Origin: Fidelibacterota bacterium
Lineage (GTDB): Bacteria > Fidelibacterota > UBA8477 > JABMPR01
Direction: 5' to 3'
DNA: 64,000 nucleotides
Assembly (NCBI GenBank): GCA_016784025.1
Contig: JADHVL010000007.1
Span: 87,501-151,500 of the forward strand
Made by a program: the position numbers and the translations under genes. The notes below the pieces were generated by a model, which saw nothing but the letters and a program-made list of their open reading frames with translations, did not search any database and was not told the DNA's origin. Shown here piece by piece: positions 36,509 to 45,441 of this stretch (positions are counted from its first letter, which is position 1; each line of letters starts with the position of its first letter).

Positions 36509-37638
36509 TATGACACTTTCATTTCCTGCTTCAGGAACTGCTCGGCTTCCTTGAAAGTAATTGCTTTCAAGTGTGACCCATAAAGGGAATCAAGCTGCCT
36601 GTGGAATTTCTTAAAAGCTTTAAGTATTCTAGGATTCATGGATTTTGAGTGACAACTGATTGATACATATAGATCGGTATTATCGTTTTTATATTGATCG
36701 ATATATCGAGTGGCCACATCCATCATCAGATCGGCGTCCTCACCCAATTCAAGCATGTACCAACCATCTCTAATTATCTTAAACTCTGCCAGGAGTTGCT
36801 GGGTCAGTGTGTTATCCTTTGCTGGTGCATGACTCATCTGGATGGGATATCCCAGTCGTTTTCGCTTTTCACGAGATAGAAATGATTTGATCACTTTTCT
36901 GAAAAACGCTTTTGCCAGCGGCCATCTAGCTTCACCCTTCCTCAAGGCTAAAACCGGAATCTCAAACACACCGGTATCTGAAGCCCGGGTTAAGCCCTTG
37001 TCTGGATCAATTGAATAGTTCCCTAGTGAAGGCACTTTGGTGAAGTCAATGCGGTTCACCTCGGTCTCATAGGTCATACCTGGAACTATGGAAGAGTCAA
37101 TCTTGTAGCCTGAATTTTGAAGTGCACTATAAATATCTCCTGAATTGGGCTGGACACCATATCCACCAGCTCTATAGGCCATGCATTCATAGTTGGAATC
37201 TATAGGAATTAATAAATCCTCTAAGTGCTGCTTTGCTTTTGTATATATACCTACACAAAAATCGCGTAAGCTGGTTCCATCCTCTGGAGACCAGTTTCCC
37301 ATAAGAAATTTGGAGGGGTCAACCTTGTAAGATGTACTGCCATTCTTTCCATAAGAAATTTCAGTATCAAGCCAATGTGGGTGGATATGGGTCTGAACGT
37401 CATGTCCACTCCTGATGGTCTGCACCAATTGCTGTTCCACTGCATCTGGAAACTCAGTATAACCCAATTCGCGATAACGCCAGAGGCAGGTCAGGTCACA
37501 GAAGAAGGTCATGGGTACACCAATTTCCTCACAGGATTTGAGTATATTTTCAGTGGTGCTAATCAGGACATCATTTTCCGGCAAGTAGTTCCCACCGAGA
37601 AACACCTCATAATCATTTGAATACAGAATGTATATCAT
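36508..37638 (-). CDS. Polysaccharide deacetylase-like (CE4 fold) protein
   Basis: A 376-residue protein with features of the NodB/CE4 fold: GVPMTFFCDLTCLWRY near residue 45, HDVQTHIHPHW near residue 85 (H-x3-H metal site) and YRAGGYGVQP near residue 190. The rest resembles deacetylase-like proteins of O-antigen clusters. A metal-dependent deacetylase acting on an N-acetyl sugar is likely. I chose ATG at 37638 (minus strand) because GGAG lies 9 nt upstream; a GTG at 37665 would place that ribosome site inside the gene. A perfect 16-bp palindrome lies just upstream. It shares a stop/start overlap with the acetyltransferase gene. Confidence 0.8.
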   Translation of the reverse strand: MIYILYSNDYEVFLGGNYLPENDVLISTTENILKSCEEIGVPMTFFCDLTCLWRYRELGYTEFPDAVEQQLVQTIRSGHDVQTHIHPHWLDTEISYGKNGSTSYKVDPSKFLMGNWSPEDGTSLRDFCVGIYTKAKQHLEDLLIPIDSNYECMAYRAGGYGVQPNSGDIYSALQNSGYKIDSSIVPGMTYETEVNRIDFTKVPSLGNYSIDPDKGLTRASDTGVFEIPVLALRKGEARWPLAKAFFRKVIKSFLSREKRKRLGYPIQMSHAPAKDNTLTQQLLAEFKIIRDGWYMLELGEDADLMMDVATRYIDQYKNDNTDLYVSISCHSKSMNPRILKAFKKFHRQLDSLYGSHLKAITFKEAEQFLKQEMKVS

Positions 37639-37659
37639 TTCCTGAATCTCCACTTTGAA

Positions 37660-37675
37660 TATCACCTGGGTGATA
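37660..37675. promoter_or_regulatory. 16-bp palindrome upstream of deacetylase-like gene
   Basis: TATCACC and GGTGATA form perfect 7-bp arms around a 2-nt centre, starting 22 nt before the deacetylase-like ATG on the minus strand. The 261-nt divergent gap (37639-37899) must hold promoters for both directions, so this could be an operator. With a 2-nt centre it cannot form a stable RNA loop without opening the inner pair. The rest of the gap is AT-rich with no clear promoter. Confidence 0.4.
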
Positions 37676-37899
37676 CGGACGAATTAAGCTAAAAGGTTAG
37701 ACCTGTGGTAAAAGGTAAAAGGGGATAACTCAGGATTGCTGTATAAATTTAACAATTGAAACTTCTGGCAAGCGGAAACATCGATTATTACCAAAAATTT
37801 TAAGAACTATTTTTGTTACAAAAAAGAGTACTTAAAACTTTAATATTACAGGTTAAGTTTAGGCTATCGTATCAGATTATCTAAATGATGGGGAAATTT

Positions 37900-39504
37900 A
37901 TGAGAACTCGGATTCCAATATGGGTGTTGCTGAATTTAATAACCTCAGTATGGTTACTTGGGCAAAATCATGTCCTTCATCTTGATGGAGATGGGGATTA
38001 TGTCAGCTTGCCTTCAACAATTATTGAGGGTACTGAATTTACAATTGAAGGTTGGGCTTACACCAACGGAACGGGCGGTGGACTCGACGGACAACATACG
38101 ATTTTTACTCAACGGGATTATTCAACTGGGACTGGTGCTGCATCCATAATCCTGAATGCCGAAAGCCCCACAGTGGGCGACATGATACGGTTCAATATCA
38201 GAAGTACAGTAGGACCCAACGATATCGTCGAATATCCTGCCAGCAATTATGAAGAATGGCATCACTATGCAGGTGTCGTGAGCACAGATAGTGTGTATCT
38301 GTACTTCGATGGCGAATTAGTTGATATTGTGGAAAATACACAATCTGGAAATTATAATCAAAGTGTTGAGTTGATTGAGATTGGCCGTCATTATCACGCA
38401 TCAAGTTATCTTGCTGGCTATTTCAATGGATACATAGATAATCTGCGCATCTGGGGAGGGGCGTTGAACCGCTCTGACATCTTAGATGCAAAAAATGCCT
38501 TCATACAATACATAGATTTACCTCTTCTTGCGCACTGGGATTTTGAATCTGAGGATTTCATCGATGTGACTCAAAATGGGCATGATGGGACGCCTATGGA
38601 TGACGCACACATCATTGAAATGAATCTGAACAATATCGATTTAGGCTATAGTCTCTATCTGGATGGTATAGATGATTATGTTGGTATCCCTGAACCAATA
38701 ATATATACATCAGAGTTTACCATTGAAGTCTGGGCAGCAATGCTCGGTGTTGGTGGTGGTTTAGACCAACAAAATACGCTTTTCACTCAACGTGATTACT
38801 TAACCGAGACCGGATCCGCAGTCATCATCCTGAATGCCGAAGCCCCAACGGTGGGTGACATGATACGGTTCAATATCAGAAGTACAAATGGATCAAATGA
38901 TATTGTTGAATATCCTGCCAGCAATTATGCAGAATGGCACCATTACACAGGTGTGGTTGGGATAGACAGCATTTATCTGTATCTGGACGGCGTATTGGTT
39001 TCAACCGCAGTGAATACTCAGACTGGTGATTTTGATTATAGTATTGATCATGTGGAGATAGGTCGACACTTTCATTCAGTGCTTTATGAAGCTGGATATT
39101 TCCACGGATACATCGATGAGCTGAAGATTTGGTCAATCCCCAAATCAGCTGAGCAAATTCAAAATGATATGTTTGAGGCTTTAACTGGAAATGAACCGGA
39201 GTTGGCAGCATATTATAACTTTGATAATCAAGTTGCTGATGATCTGTCCACATGGGGGAATCATGGTACCCTTCTCAATGGGGCAGATATCATCGTCGCT
39301 GACATTTCACCAAATGCGTGCCTGACGAGGGGAGATGCCAATGGTGATGGAATTACAGATATATCAGATCTAATTACCCTTGTCCAATACATCATTGGAA
39401 GGCCAGTTAACAATCTTAATGAAAGATGTGCTGATATCTCAGGAGATGGAATCATAACTATTTCTGATGTGATGGTTTTAATCGACTATTTATTGGCAAA
39501 CTAG
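37900..39504 (+). CDS. Secreted protein with two LamG domains and a dockerin-like end
   Basis: A 534-residue exported protein with signal MRTRIPIWVLLNLITSVWLLGQ. Two concanavalin-like LamG domains follow (about 24-200 and 250-425), each beginning LxLDGxxDYVxxP and containing FTIEGW or FTIEVW. Each also has an EWHHYxGVV strand and a GYFNGYIDNLRIWG or GYFHGYIDELKIWS strand. The end (about 475-534) is a dockerin type I-like pair of calcium loops: DANGDGITDISDLITL and DISGDGIITISDVMVL. The two LamG units are 678 bp apart and nearly identical over part of their length. It probably binds carbohydrate at the cell surface. GGGGA lies 5 nt before ATG 37900; ATGs at 37885 and 37888 are alternatives. 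Confidence 0.88.
   Translation: MRTRIPIWVLLNLITSVWLLGQNHVLHLDGDGDYVSLPSTIIEGTEFTIEGWAYTNGTGGGLDGQHTIFTQRDYSTGTGAASIILNAESPTVGDMIRFNIRSTVGPNDIVEYPASNYEEWHHYAGVVSTDSVYLYFDGELVDIVENTQSGNYNQSVELIEIGRHYHASSYLAGYFNGYIDNLRIWGGALNRSDILDAKNAFIQYIDLPLLAHWDFESEDFIDVTQNGHDGTPMDDAHIIEMNLNNIDLGYSLYLDGIDDYVGIPEPIIYTSEFTIEVWAAMLGVGGGLDQQNTLFTQRDYLTETGSAVIILNAEAPTVGDMIRFNIRSTNGSNDIVEYPASNYAEWHHYTGVVGIDSIYLYLDGVLVSTAVNTQTGDFDYSIDHVEIGRHFHSVLYEAGYFHGYIDELKIWSIPKSAEQIQNDMFEALTGNEPELAAYYNFDNQVADDLSTWGNHGTLLNGADIIVADISPNACLTRGDANGDGITDISDLITLVQYIIGRPVNNLNERCADISGDGIITISDVMVLIDYLLAN
38149..38948 (+). repeat. Internal tandem duplication of the LamG-coding unit
   Basis: Sequence at 38149-38270 recurs at 38827-38948 with a constant 678-bp offset (226 codons). 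The core around CCTGAATGCCGAA...GACATGATACGGTTCAATATC is almost identical at DNA level, while flanks have drifted. The entry marks the span covering both conserved blocks. It shows a fairly recent in-gene duplication or gene conversion. Confidence 0.8.
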
Positions 39505-39620
39505 GTTTGGTGCAGAATAGTTAATTATTTCCATGATAATTGAGGTGTGCTTAAGGATGTGTTTACACAAATAATCCTCAGTCCGAAGACTCAACCGATT
39601 CTCAGCCGATAAATCATTTT

Positions 39621-39669
39621 CCATAGACCAATATGGGTTTAGCTTCGAAGCAAATGAAGCTTGGTCTGG
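39621..39669 (+). other. Nested hairpin between LamG gene and yfhO-like gene
   Basis: AGACCAA (39625-39631) pairs with TTGGTCT (39661-39667) and AGCTTC (39641-39646) pairs with GAAGCT (39656-39661), sharing one base at their edge. A 9-nt bulge lies on the left arm, and CC/GG can extend the base. ACTTTTCTTG follows, so this may be a weak terminator for the LamG gene or a leader structure. The rest of the 237-nt gap has no clear gene or promoter. Confidence 0.35.
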
Positions 39670-39741
39670 ACTTTTCTTGTTCAGGAGATTCCATATCCTT
39701 CAATGAACCTTAACCATTCTGGTGTATCACAAGGACTCACT

Positions 39742-42195
39742 ATGTTTTCAGAATTTATTCGCAAGGATATTGTCAAGGCAGCAGGAATATTTCTAGTAAT
39801 TCTTATCGTCTTATTCTCCGCAGTTTTTTTCAAAGGATACATTTTTGGTGGGGGTGATACAACAGCAGCCACAGGCATGACCCGACAACTGAGTCTATAC
39901 CACAGTGAGACAGGGGAGTATCCCCTGTGGCAACCTTACATTTTTTCTGGTATGCCAGCATTCAGTAGCATGATGTACACGAAATGGGTGTATTTCCCGA
40001 ATTTTATATTGGGTCTCTTTAATAAAATTGGCATGCCCGCACTATGGAGCATGATGCTTCACTACCTCCTGGCTGCCATGGGTGTATATGTTTTATTGCG
40101 GAGTCTCAAAGTAGGTTTCTTGCCAGCCCTGCTGGGTGGATTTGCCTATATGTTGACTCCTTTCTTTATCGTCATGGTCTCAGCCGGGCATGGATCCCAG
40201 ATGATGACCGCAGCTTATCTACCCTGGTTGATTTATGCTACCAAGAGGATATTTGACCAACCCGACTTGAAAGGTTTGATAATCCTTGCCATTGTGGCTG
40301 GTTTTCAACTTCAAAGGGGACATGTCCAGGTTGCTTACTATGGCTGGATGGCTGTAGGTTGGTATGTGGTCATTGAAGTAATATTCAGGGCAATGGGCAA
40401 AAATTGGAAAAAATTTCCTCTCTCAGTCGGGTATTTGCTGGGAGGTCTTGTTCTCGGAATTGGCTTGGCGGCAGTCCTTTACATCCCTTCCCTGGCCTAT
40501 GTAGCTCATACTATCCGAGGTGGTAGCGCTGGTGGGGGACTAGAATATGGTTATGCCACGAGTTGGTCTTTTCCACCCTATGAATTTATAGCACTCTTTT
40601 TCTCTGATTGGTTTGGTTTTGGTGGCCAAACCTATTGGGGTGGTCGCACTTTTACCGAACATTCCGATTTCATTGGAATAACGCTTCTCATTCTCATGGC
40701 TGCAGCCTTTTTTAACAAAGAGAACCTCAAGGAGAAAGTATTCCTGCTATCAACCATGTTGTTGGCCCTGATGATAAGTTTTGGAAGCTATTGGCCCTAT
40801 CTATATGACGTCCTTTTCAAGTTGCTCCCATTTTTTAATAAGTTCAGAGTTCCTTCTATGATTCTCATTTTAATGGAGCTCATGGCAGCCCTTCTGGCTG
40901 GCATTGGGTTATACACACTACTTAATCTGGATGAGAAACGGCGGGCAGAATTGGTAAAGGGCATACTTATCGCGGCCGGTGTCATGGGTGGTCTCTTCGT
41001 TATAGTGCTCCTTTTTAAAGGATTGATCACAGGAGCTTTTTCAAATGCTTTGATCGCTTCACCAAAATATCACCCCCAACTGAGTAGCGCCCGGATCGAT
41101 ATGTTTTACTCCAGCCTGATCAAAGGTCTGTTTATTGGAACCCTGGGTTTGGCGGTGATTTGGGCTTATTTCGCTCAAAAAATTAAGGGAATGGTTCTTT
41201 CGATTGTAATGATTGCTCTTGTTGTTGTCGAGTTGGGACATGTGGATCTACGTTTTACAAAAAACGCTGTTGCAAAAAAGAGAGTCCAGGCTGGAGAGCA
41301 GGAAACACCGGCGATTCGCAAATTAAAAGAACTCACAGCAGCAAATCCAGGACGGATTTTTCCTGTCCATACCCTGTTTGGATCAAATGGCTGGGCTCTG
41401 CATGGTCTGGAGTCCATTGGTGGTTATAGTCCTGCAAAATTGAAGATCCTCCAGGATTTCCTGAACTCCACCCAGATTGAACAAACCTTCTTGCTGAAGT
41501 ATTACTCTCAAACCGAAAGTGGAGCATCTCCCAAACCCATTGGAGATGTTGATCCAGCTCTGAGAAAACGGCATCTGGATTTACTGAGAAATTTGAATGT
41601 AAAATATTTGGTTTCACCTTTTCCAATGAATGATCCGCTCTTCAAGTTGATCGATCAACCGCTGCATATTGTCAGGGGACAAAGAGCTCAAGTGCTGATT
41701 TATGAGTTCATAGATGACTATTCCAGAGCCTGGTTCGTTCCAGAGATTGTTACAGCAAGCAATTCAAACGAGATGAGCTCAAAAATGGATGCTTCCCTAT
41801 CCAGTCCTGCTGATATAGCCTATGTCCTTGATCCTGAGGGAACTCTTGGGAATACTACCTACAGTGTAGGTACGGCAATTGTGGAGGAACACTCTCTTCA
41901 ATCACTCCAGTTAAAAACAGATAATAATGAAGATGGATTCTTAATCGTCAGTGAAGTTTTTTATCCCGCTGGATGGTCAATTTATATGGACGATGATACC
42001 AGATTGGAAATGTTTGCAGCAAATGAATTGATTCGTGGTATTCCAGTTCCTGCTGGGCAGCATATATTGAGGTTTGTGTATGAACCACCTGCCGTCCGAG
42101 CAGGTTTTAGAATTACGCTATTATCAGCCCTTATCATTTTGGGTCTTGGAGCCTTTCTGTTTTATAGAAGTAGGCAATATCCAGAGCAAGAGTAA
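39742..42195 (+). CDS. YfhO family membrane protein
   Basis: An 817-residue polytopic membrane protein. Residues 1-500 hold about 12 hydrophobic helices. The large periplasmic loop after the first helix has GGGDTTAATGMTRQLSLYHSE and YPLWQPYIFSGMPAF, typical for YfhO proteins. The C-terminal part (about 500-785) is soluble, with one last helix (ITLLSALIILGLGAFLFY). YfhO proteins are GT-C-like and linked to glycosylation of surface polymers such as lipoteichoic acid. The start is ATG 39742, with AAGGA at 39731-39735 and a 6-nt spacer; earlier in-frame starts (39661, 39703) lack this. The stop overlaps the kinase start. Confidence 0.85.
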   Translation: MFSEFIRKDIVKAAGIFLVILIVLFSAVFFKGYIFGGGDTTAATGMTRQLSLYHSETGEYPLWQPYIFSGMPAFSSMMYTKWVYFPNFILGLFNKIGMPALWSMMLHYLLAAMGVYVLLRSLKVGFLPALLGGFAYMLTPFFIVMVSAGHGSQMMTAAYLPWLIYATKRIFDQPDLKGLIILAIVAGFQLQRGHVQVAYYGWMAVGWYVVIEVIFRAMGKNWKKFPLSVGYLLGGLVLGIGLAAVLYIPSLAYVAHTIRGGSAGGGLEYGYATSWSFPPYEFIALFFSDWFGFGGQTYWGGRTFTEHSDFIGITLLILMAAAFFNKENLKEKVFLLSTMLLALMISFGSYWPYLYDVLFKLLPFFNKFRVPSMILILMELMAALLAGIGLYTLLNLDEKRRAELVKGILIAAGVMGGLFVIVLLFKGLITGAFSNALIASPKYHPQLSSARIDMFYSSLIKGLFIGTLGLAVIWAYFAQKIKGMVLSIVMIALVVVELGHVDLRFTKNAVAKKRVQAGEQETPAIRKLKELTAANPGRIFPVHTLFGSNGWALHGLESIGGYSPAKLKILQDFLNSTQIEQTFLLKYYSQTESGASPKPIGDVDPALRKRHLDLLRNLNVKYLVSPFPMNDPLFKLIDQPLHIVRGQRAQVLIYEFIDDYSRAWFVPEIVTASNSNEMSSKMDASLSSPADIAYVLDPEGTLGNTTYSVGTAIVEEHSLQSLQLKTDNNEDGFLIVSEVFYPAGWSIYMDDDTRLEMFAANELIRGIPVPAGQHILRFVYEPPAVRAGFRITLLSALIILGLGAFLFYRSRQYPEQE

Positions 42196-43721
42196 TGAGA
42201 GAATTCAGGTCCACTACCAATATTAAGCTGGGGCTTTTTGTCCTCAGCATTCTGATAATTAGTGGATCCCTGCTATATACAAATTGGATTGTGCGAGAAT
42301 TACGCGATGACAATCTTCGTTTCCTGAACTACAATTCGAAACTATTGGCGAATGCGCTTTCGGCTGACTTGCAAAGCAAAGCCTACCTGAATGAACAGCG
42401 TCAATTTTTGAATTATAATGCAAATCTATATGCCACTGCGCTATCAGCTGATTCGCCTAATATGGATTTTGCCTTCAATCAGATTATCCGCAACATCAGC
42501 TTCCCTGTAATTATTACCGTTGTTGAGGATGATCAACCAATTATCTATGCCCATCGCAATGTGAGTGTACCTGATTCTTTGAGCGAGGCTGATCTTCAAG
42601 CATTCCTCCTCAAGTCAGCTGCAGCCATGGATTCTCAAAACGAAGCGATTCCTGTCAAATATCTCGATCAGGAAATCATGCAGATTCACTTCGGAAGAAT
42701 AGAACGACAAGAATTTGATGAAATTGTAGAGAATATCATGCGAGCAGTCAACTTCCCCATGATTTTAACCAAAAAAAATATCCATGGAATTGTCGAAATT
42801 CAGGATCATACAATAGATCTTGAGGAGACTCTGGAGCCTGATGAGCGAATGAATGTTCTCCAAATGGCTCTACGCAGGATGGATTCTATCAATGATCCCG
42901 TTCCTGTAGAATTTGACAATGAAACCGTCATGTTGATTCATTATGAAGATTCAGGAATGATCCAGGCTTTACGTTGGTTCCCATTTATCGAAATTGGCAT
43001 CATGGGAGGGTTTATCCTGCTGGGTTTTGCAGGATTTCAATTTATACGCAAAGCCGAACATCGCGGTATTTGGGTTGGACTCTCAAAGGAAACTGCGCAT
43101 CAATTGGGGACACCGCTCTCATCGCTCATGGGGTGGATAGAACTATTGAGACAAGAGGAAAATAGAGACCAAACCAGTCAAATTGTTGAAGAGATGGATC
43201 GTGATCTTCAGAGACTGAATCAGGTTGCAGATCGCTTCTCAAAAATCGGTGCCGGCGTAAAATTAGAGAGTCTTTCTATTAAAGAATTGGTTGAACCAGT
43301 GCTTGGATACGTTCAGCGCCGCATACCCCAGTGGGGCAAAACCATAAGCGTTGAATTTGATTGTCCCGAGGATTTTCTCGTTTTGGCCCATGCAGAATTG
43401 TTTGGTTGGGCATTCGAAAACCTGTTAAAAAACTCCGTTGATGCCATCAAAGGGGATGAAGGGATGATTCAAGTCCAGGTAATTCAACGTAGTAACTGGG
43501 TTCAAATCATGGTAAGGGACAATGGGGAAGGGATTCCCCTCAGAGATCACAAAAACATCTTCAGGCCAGGTTGGAGCTCAAAAAAACGCGGTTGGGGTCT
43601 GGGATTGAGTCTCGTAGAACGTATCATTCGTGAATACCATGAGGGAGATATCACGGTTGAGTCTGCACCTGGCCAAGGTACCAGCTTTGAAATAAGCCTA
43701 AAAACCTCGGGAAGTGACTGA
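42195..43721 (+). CDS. Membrane sensor histidine kinase with duplicated sensor domain
   Basis: A 508-residue kinase. TM helices lie at about 12-35 and 260-280. The extracytoplasmic part holds two similar units, FLNYNSKLLANALSAD and FLNYNANLYATALSAD, then two longer repeats ending PVKYLDQEIMQIHFG and PVEFDNETVMLIHYE. The HisKA domain has H302 in ETAHQLGTPLSSLMGW. The ATPase domain has ENLLKNSVDAI (N box), RDNGEGIP (G1), GWGLGLSLVERII (G2) and GQGTSFEI. No response regulator gene is next to it; PorX-like regulator 35 kb upstream is one possible partner, but nothing in the sequence proves it. ATG overlaps the YfhO stop (TAATG). Confidence 0.93.
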   Translation: MREFRSTTNIKLGLFVLSILIISGSLLYTNWIVRELRDDNLRFLNYNSKLLANALSADLQSKAYLNEQRQFLNYNANLYATALSADSPNMDFAFNQIIRNISFPVIITVVEDDQPIIYAHRNVSVPDSLSEADLQAFLLKSAAAMDSQNEAIPVKYLDQEIMQIHFGRIERQEFDEIVENIMRAVNFPMILTKKNIHGIVEIQDHTIDLEETLEPDERMNVLQMALRRMDSINDPVPVEFDNETVMLIHYEDSGMIQALRWFPFIEIGIMGGFILLGFAGFQFIRKAEHRGIWVGLSKETAHQLGTPLSSLMGWIELLRQEENRDQTSQIVEEMDRDLQRLNQVADRFSKIGAGVKLESLSIKELVEPVLGYVQRRIPQWGKTISVEFDCPEDFLVLAHAELFGWAFENLLKNSVDAIKGDEGMIQVQVIQRSNWVQIMVRDNGEGIPLRDHKNIFRPGWSSKKRGWGLGLSLVERIIREYHEGDITVESAPGQGTSFEISLKTSGSD

Positions 43722-43753
43722 AAATCCTCGGTTTTCTCACTAGGAAATTATGT

Positions 43754-43782
43754 TTGACATGCCACAGGGCGCCGGTTAGATT
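43754..43782 (+). promoter_or_regulatory. Strong promoter for the ribosomal operon rplM-frr
   Basis: TTGACA (43754-43759, perfect -35), 17-nt spacer, TAGATT (43777-43782). It is followed by the GC-rich ACGTCGC and then T6. A GC-rich discriminator fits growth-rate or stringent control. The leader to the TTG start of rplM is about 50 nt and holds a short TGACC/GGTCA hairpin (43797-43812). The yajC promoter shares the same -10, discriminator type and T6. Confidence 0.8.
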
Positions 43783-43838
43783 ACGTCGCTTTTTTGTGAC
43801 CGTAGGTGGTCATAAGCCATGAATGAGAAGGAATAGAA

Positions 43839-44270
43839 TTGAAAACGTATAATGTAAAAGCAAGTGAAATCGAGAGAGAGTGGTGGATTGTCGATGCTAC
43901 TGATAAAACACTAGGTAGACTCTCAACTACGATTGCTCAAATCCTGAGGGGAAAGCACAAACCAACCTTTGTTCCCCATCTTGACAGCGGTGATTTTATC
44001 GTTGTTACAAATGCAGAAAAAATTCGGGTCACAGGAAATAAAGAAGAACAGAAGACTTATTTTCGCCACAGTGGCTACCCAGGTGGAGCTCGTTTCACTT
44101 CTTTGAAACAGTTGCGCGAGAAGCATCCAGAACGGATTCTTGAACATGCTGTAAAAGGTATGCTCCCACATAACCGTCTTGGTCGTGTCCAGATTAAGAA
44201 ATTGAAAATTTATAAGGGTGATTCTCATCCTCATGAAGCACAACAACCTAAACCACTCGAGGTAGGCTAG
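43839..44270 (+). CDS. rplM: 50S ribosomal protein L13
   Basis: A 143-residue large-subunit protein. [30 protein letters not shown] and [20 protein letters not shown] are standard L13 stretches, as is [16 protein letters not shown]. The start is TTG 43839 with AAGGA 6-7 nt upstream; no ATG is available that keeps the conserved KTYNVKASE start. It is the first gene of rplM-rpsI-rpsB-tsf-pyrH-frr, an order seen in several FCB-group bacteria. Autoregulation by leader RNA binding is known for L13 in some bacteria but is not shown here. Confidence 0.98.
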   Translation: MKTYNVKASEIEREWWIVDATDKTLGRLSTTIAQILRGKHKPTFVPHLDSGDFIVVTNAEKIRVTGNKEEQKTYFRHSGYPGGARFTSLKQLREKHPERILEHAVKGMLPHNRLGRVQIKKLKIYKGDSHPHEAQQPKPLEVG

Positions 44271-44273
44271 TCC

Positions 44274-44669
44274 ATGACTACATCAACTACATTTTATGCT
44301 ACCGGAAAACGCAAAAGCTCAATCGCTCGCGTTTATATGACCCCTGGCAAGGGCATTATCAAAGTTAACGACCGCGAGCTCGATGATTATTTCGGTCGTA
44401 AAACATTGAGAATGATTGTTCACGAAGCACTTGAATTAACAGAGAATTCAGGTCGTTATGATATTTCTGTCAATGTTAATGGCGGTGGATTGTCCGGACA
44501 GGCTTATGCAATTCGTCACGGTATTTCGCGTGCTTTGCAAGGTGATAATAATGAACTACGGCCAGTGCTTAAAAAAGCCGGTCTGCTAACCCGTGATGCT
44601 CGTAAGAAAGAGCGTAAGAAATACGGTTTGGCCGGTGCACGTAAAGCCTATCAGTTCTCAAAACGTTAA
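44274..44669 (+). CDS. rpsI: 30S ribosomal protein S9
   Basis: A 131-residue small-subunit protein. [24 protein letters not shown], then [30 protein letters not shown] and the C-terminal [17 protein letters not shown] are all typical; the last Lys-Arg contacts tRNA in the P site. The gene begins 3 nt after rplM. Length is normal. Confidence 0.98.
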   Translation: MTTSTTFYATGKRKSSIARVYMTPGKGIIKVNDRELDDYFGRKTLRMIVHEALELTENSGRYDISVNVNGGGLSGQAYAIRHGISRALQGDNNELRPVLKKAGLLTRDARKKERKKYGLAGARKAYQFSKR

Positions 44670-44690
44670 AAAGTTTTTTCAGGAGTTTTA

Positions 44691-45407
44691 ATGCGCAATA
44701 TTTCACTAGAGGATCTACTCGCTTCCGGAGCCCATTTTGGTCATATGACCAGTAACTGGGATCCAAACATGGCTGAATATATCTTCACCCAGAAAAATGG
44801 TGTTCACATCATTGATCTGTATAAGACAATAGAACAGCTGAACAACGCCGTGGATCTGGTGAGTTCTACAGTTAAAAAAGGTGGATCCATTCTTTTCGTG
44901 GCTACGAAAAAGGCCGCAAAAACCGTTGTGGAAGAAGAAGCCGATCGCTGTGGTATGTTCCATGTTACTGAACGCTGGTTAGGTGGAACGCTGACAAACT
45001 TCATGACCATAAAAAAATCTATCAAGCGCTTACACCTACTTGAAAAAGACGAAACCAGTGGTATTGCAGAGACCTTGACCAAAAAAGAACTCTTGATGCG
45101 TACTCGTGAACGTAGCCGTTTACAGACACAGCATCGTGGTATCAAGGATATGCGACGTCTTCCTGATGTAGTCATTGTAGTCGACGCAAAAAAAGAGACC
45201 ATCGCTATTGCTGAGGCTCTTAGACTGGAAATTCCCATTGTAGCTGTTGTTGATACAAATACTGATCCACGCAAAGTTGATATTCCAATTCCAGCAAATG
45301 ATGACTCCATTCAGGCTGTTCGTTTACTTATGGGAACCCTTGCAGACGCTATTCTGGAAGCAAAGGGTATTTCCAACGTAAAAGAAACTGAAGAAGTAAC
45401 CGCTTAA
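44691..45407 (+). CDS. rpsB: 30S ribosomal protein S2
   Basis: A 238-residue small-subunit protein. Markers: LLASGAHFGHMTSNWDPNM, then YIFTQKNGVHIIDLYKT, FVATKKAAKTVV, ERWLGGTLTNF and PDVVIVVDAKKETIAIAEA, ending in the AVVDTNTDP-IPANDDS region. CAGGAG lies 5 nt before the ATG. It is followed by tsf after 34 nt, the near-universal rpsB-tsf pair. Confidence 0.98.
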   Translation: MRNISLEDLLASGAHFGHMTSNWDPNMAEYIFTQKNGVHIIDLYKTIEQLNNAVDLVSSTVKKGGSILFVATKKAAKTVVEEEADRCGMFHVTERWLGGTLTNFMTIKKSIKRLHLLEKDETSGIAETLTKKELLMRTRERSRLQTQHRGIKDMRRLPDVVIVVDAKKETIAIAEALRLEIPIVAVVDTNTDPRKVDIPIPANDDSIQAVRLLMGTLADAILEAKGISNVKETEEVTA

Positions 45408-45441
45408 GACCCGAAAAATATAAACCTGGAGATTATGTAGA

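Noticed and set aside
44804-45310. 168-codon open frame on the minus strand inside rpsB
   Set aside because: It is antisense to a strongly conserved ribosomal gene, Ser/Arg-rich in composition and has no ribosome site.
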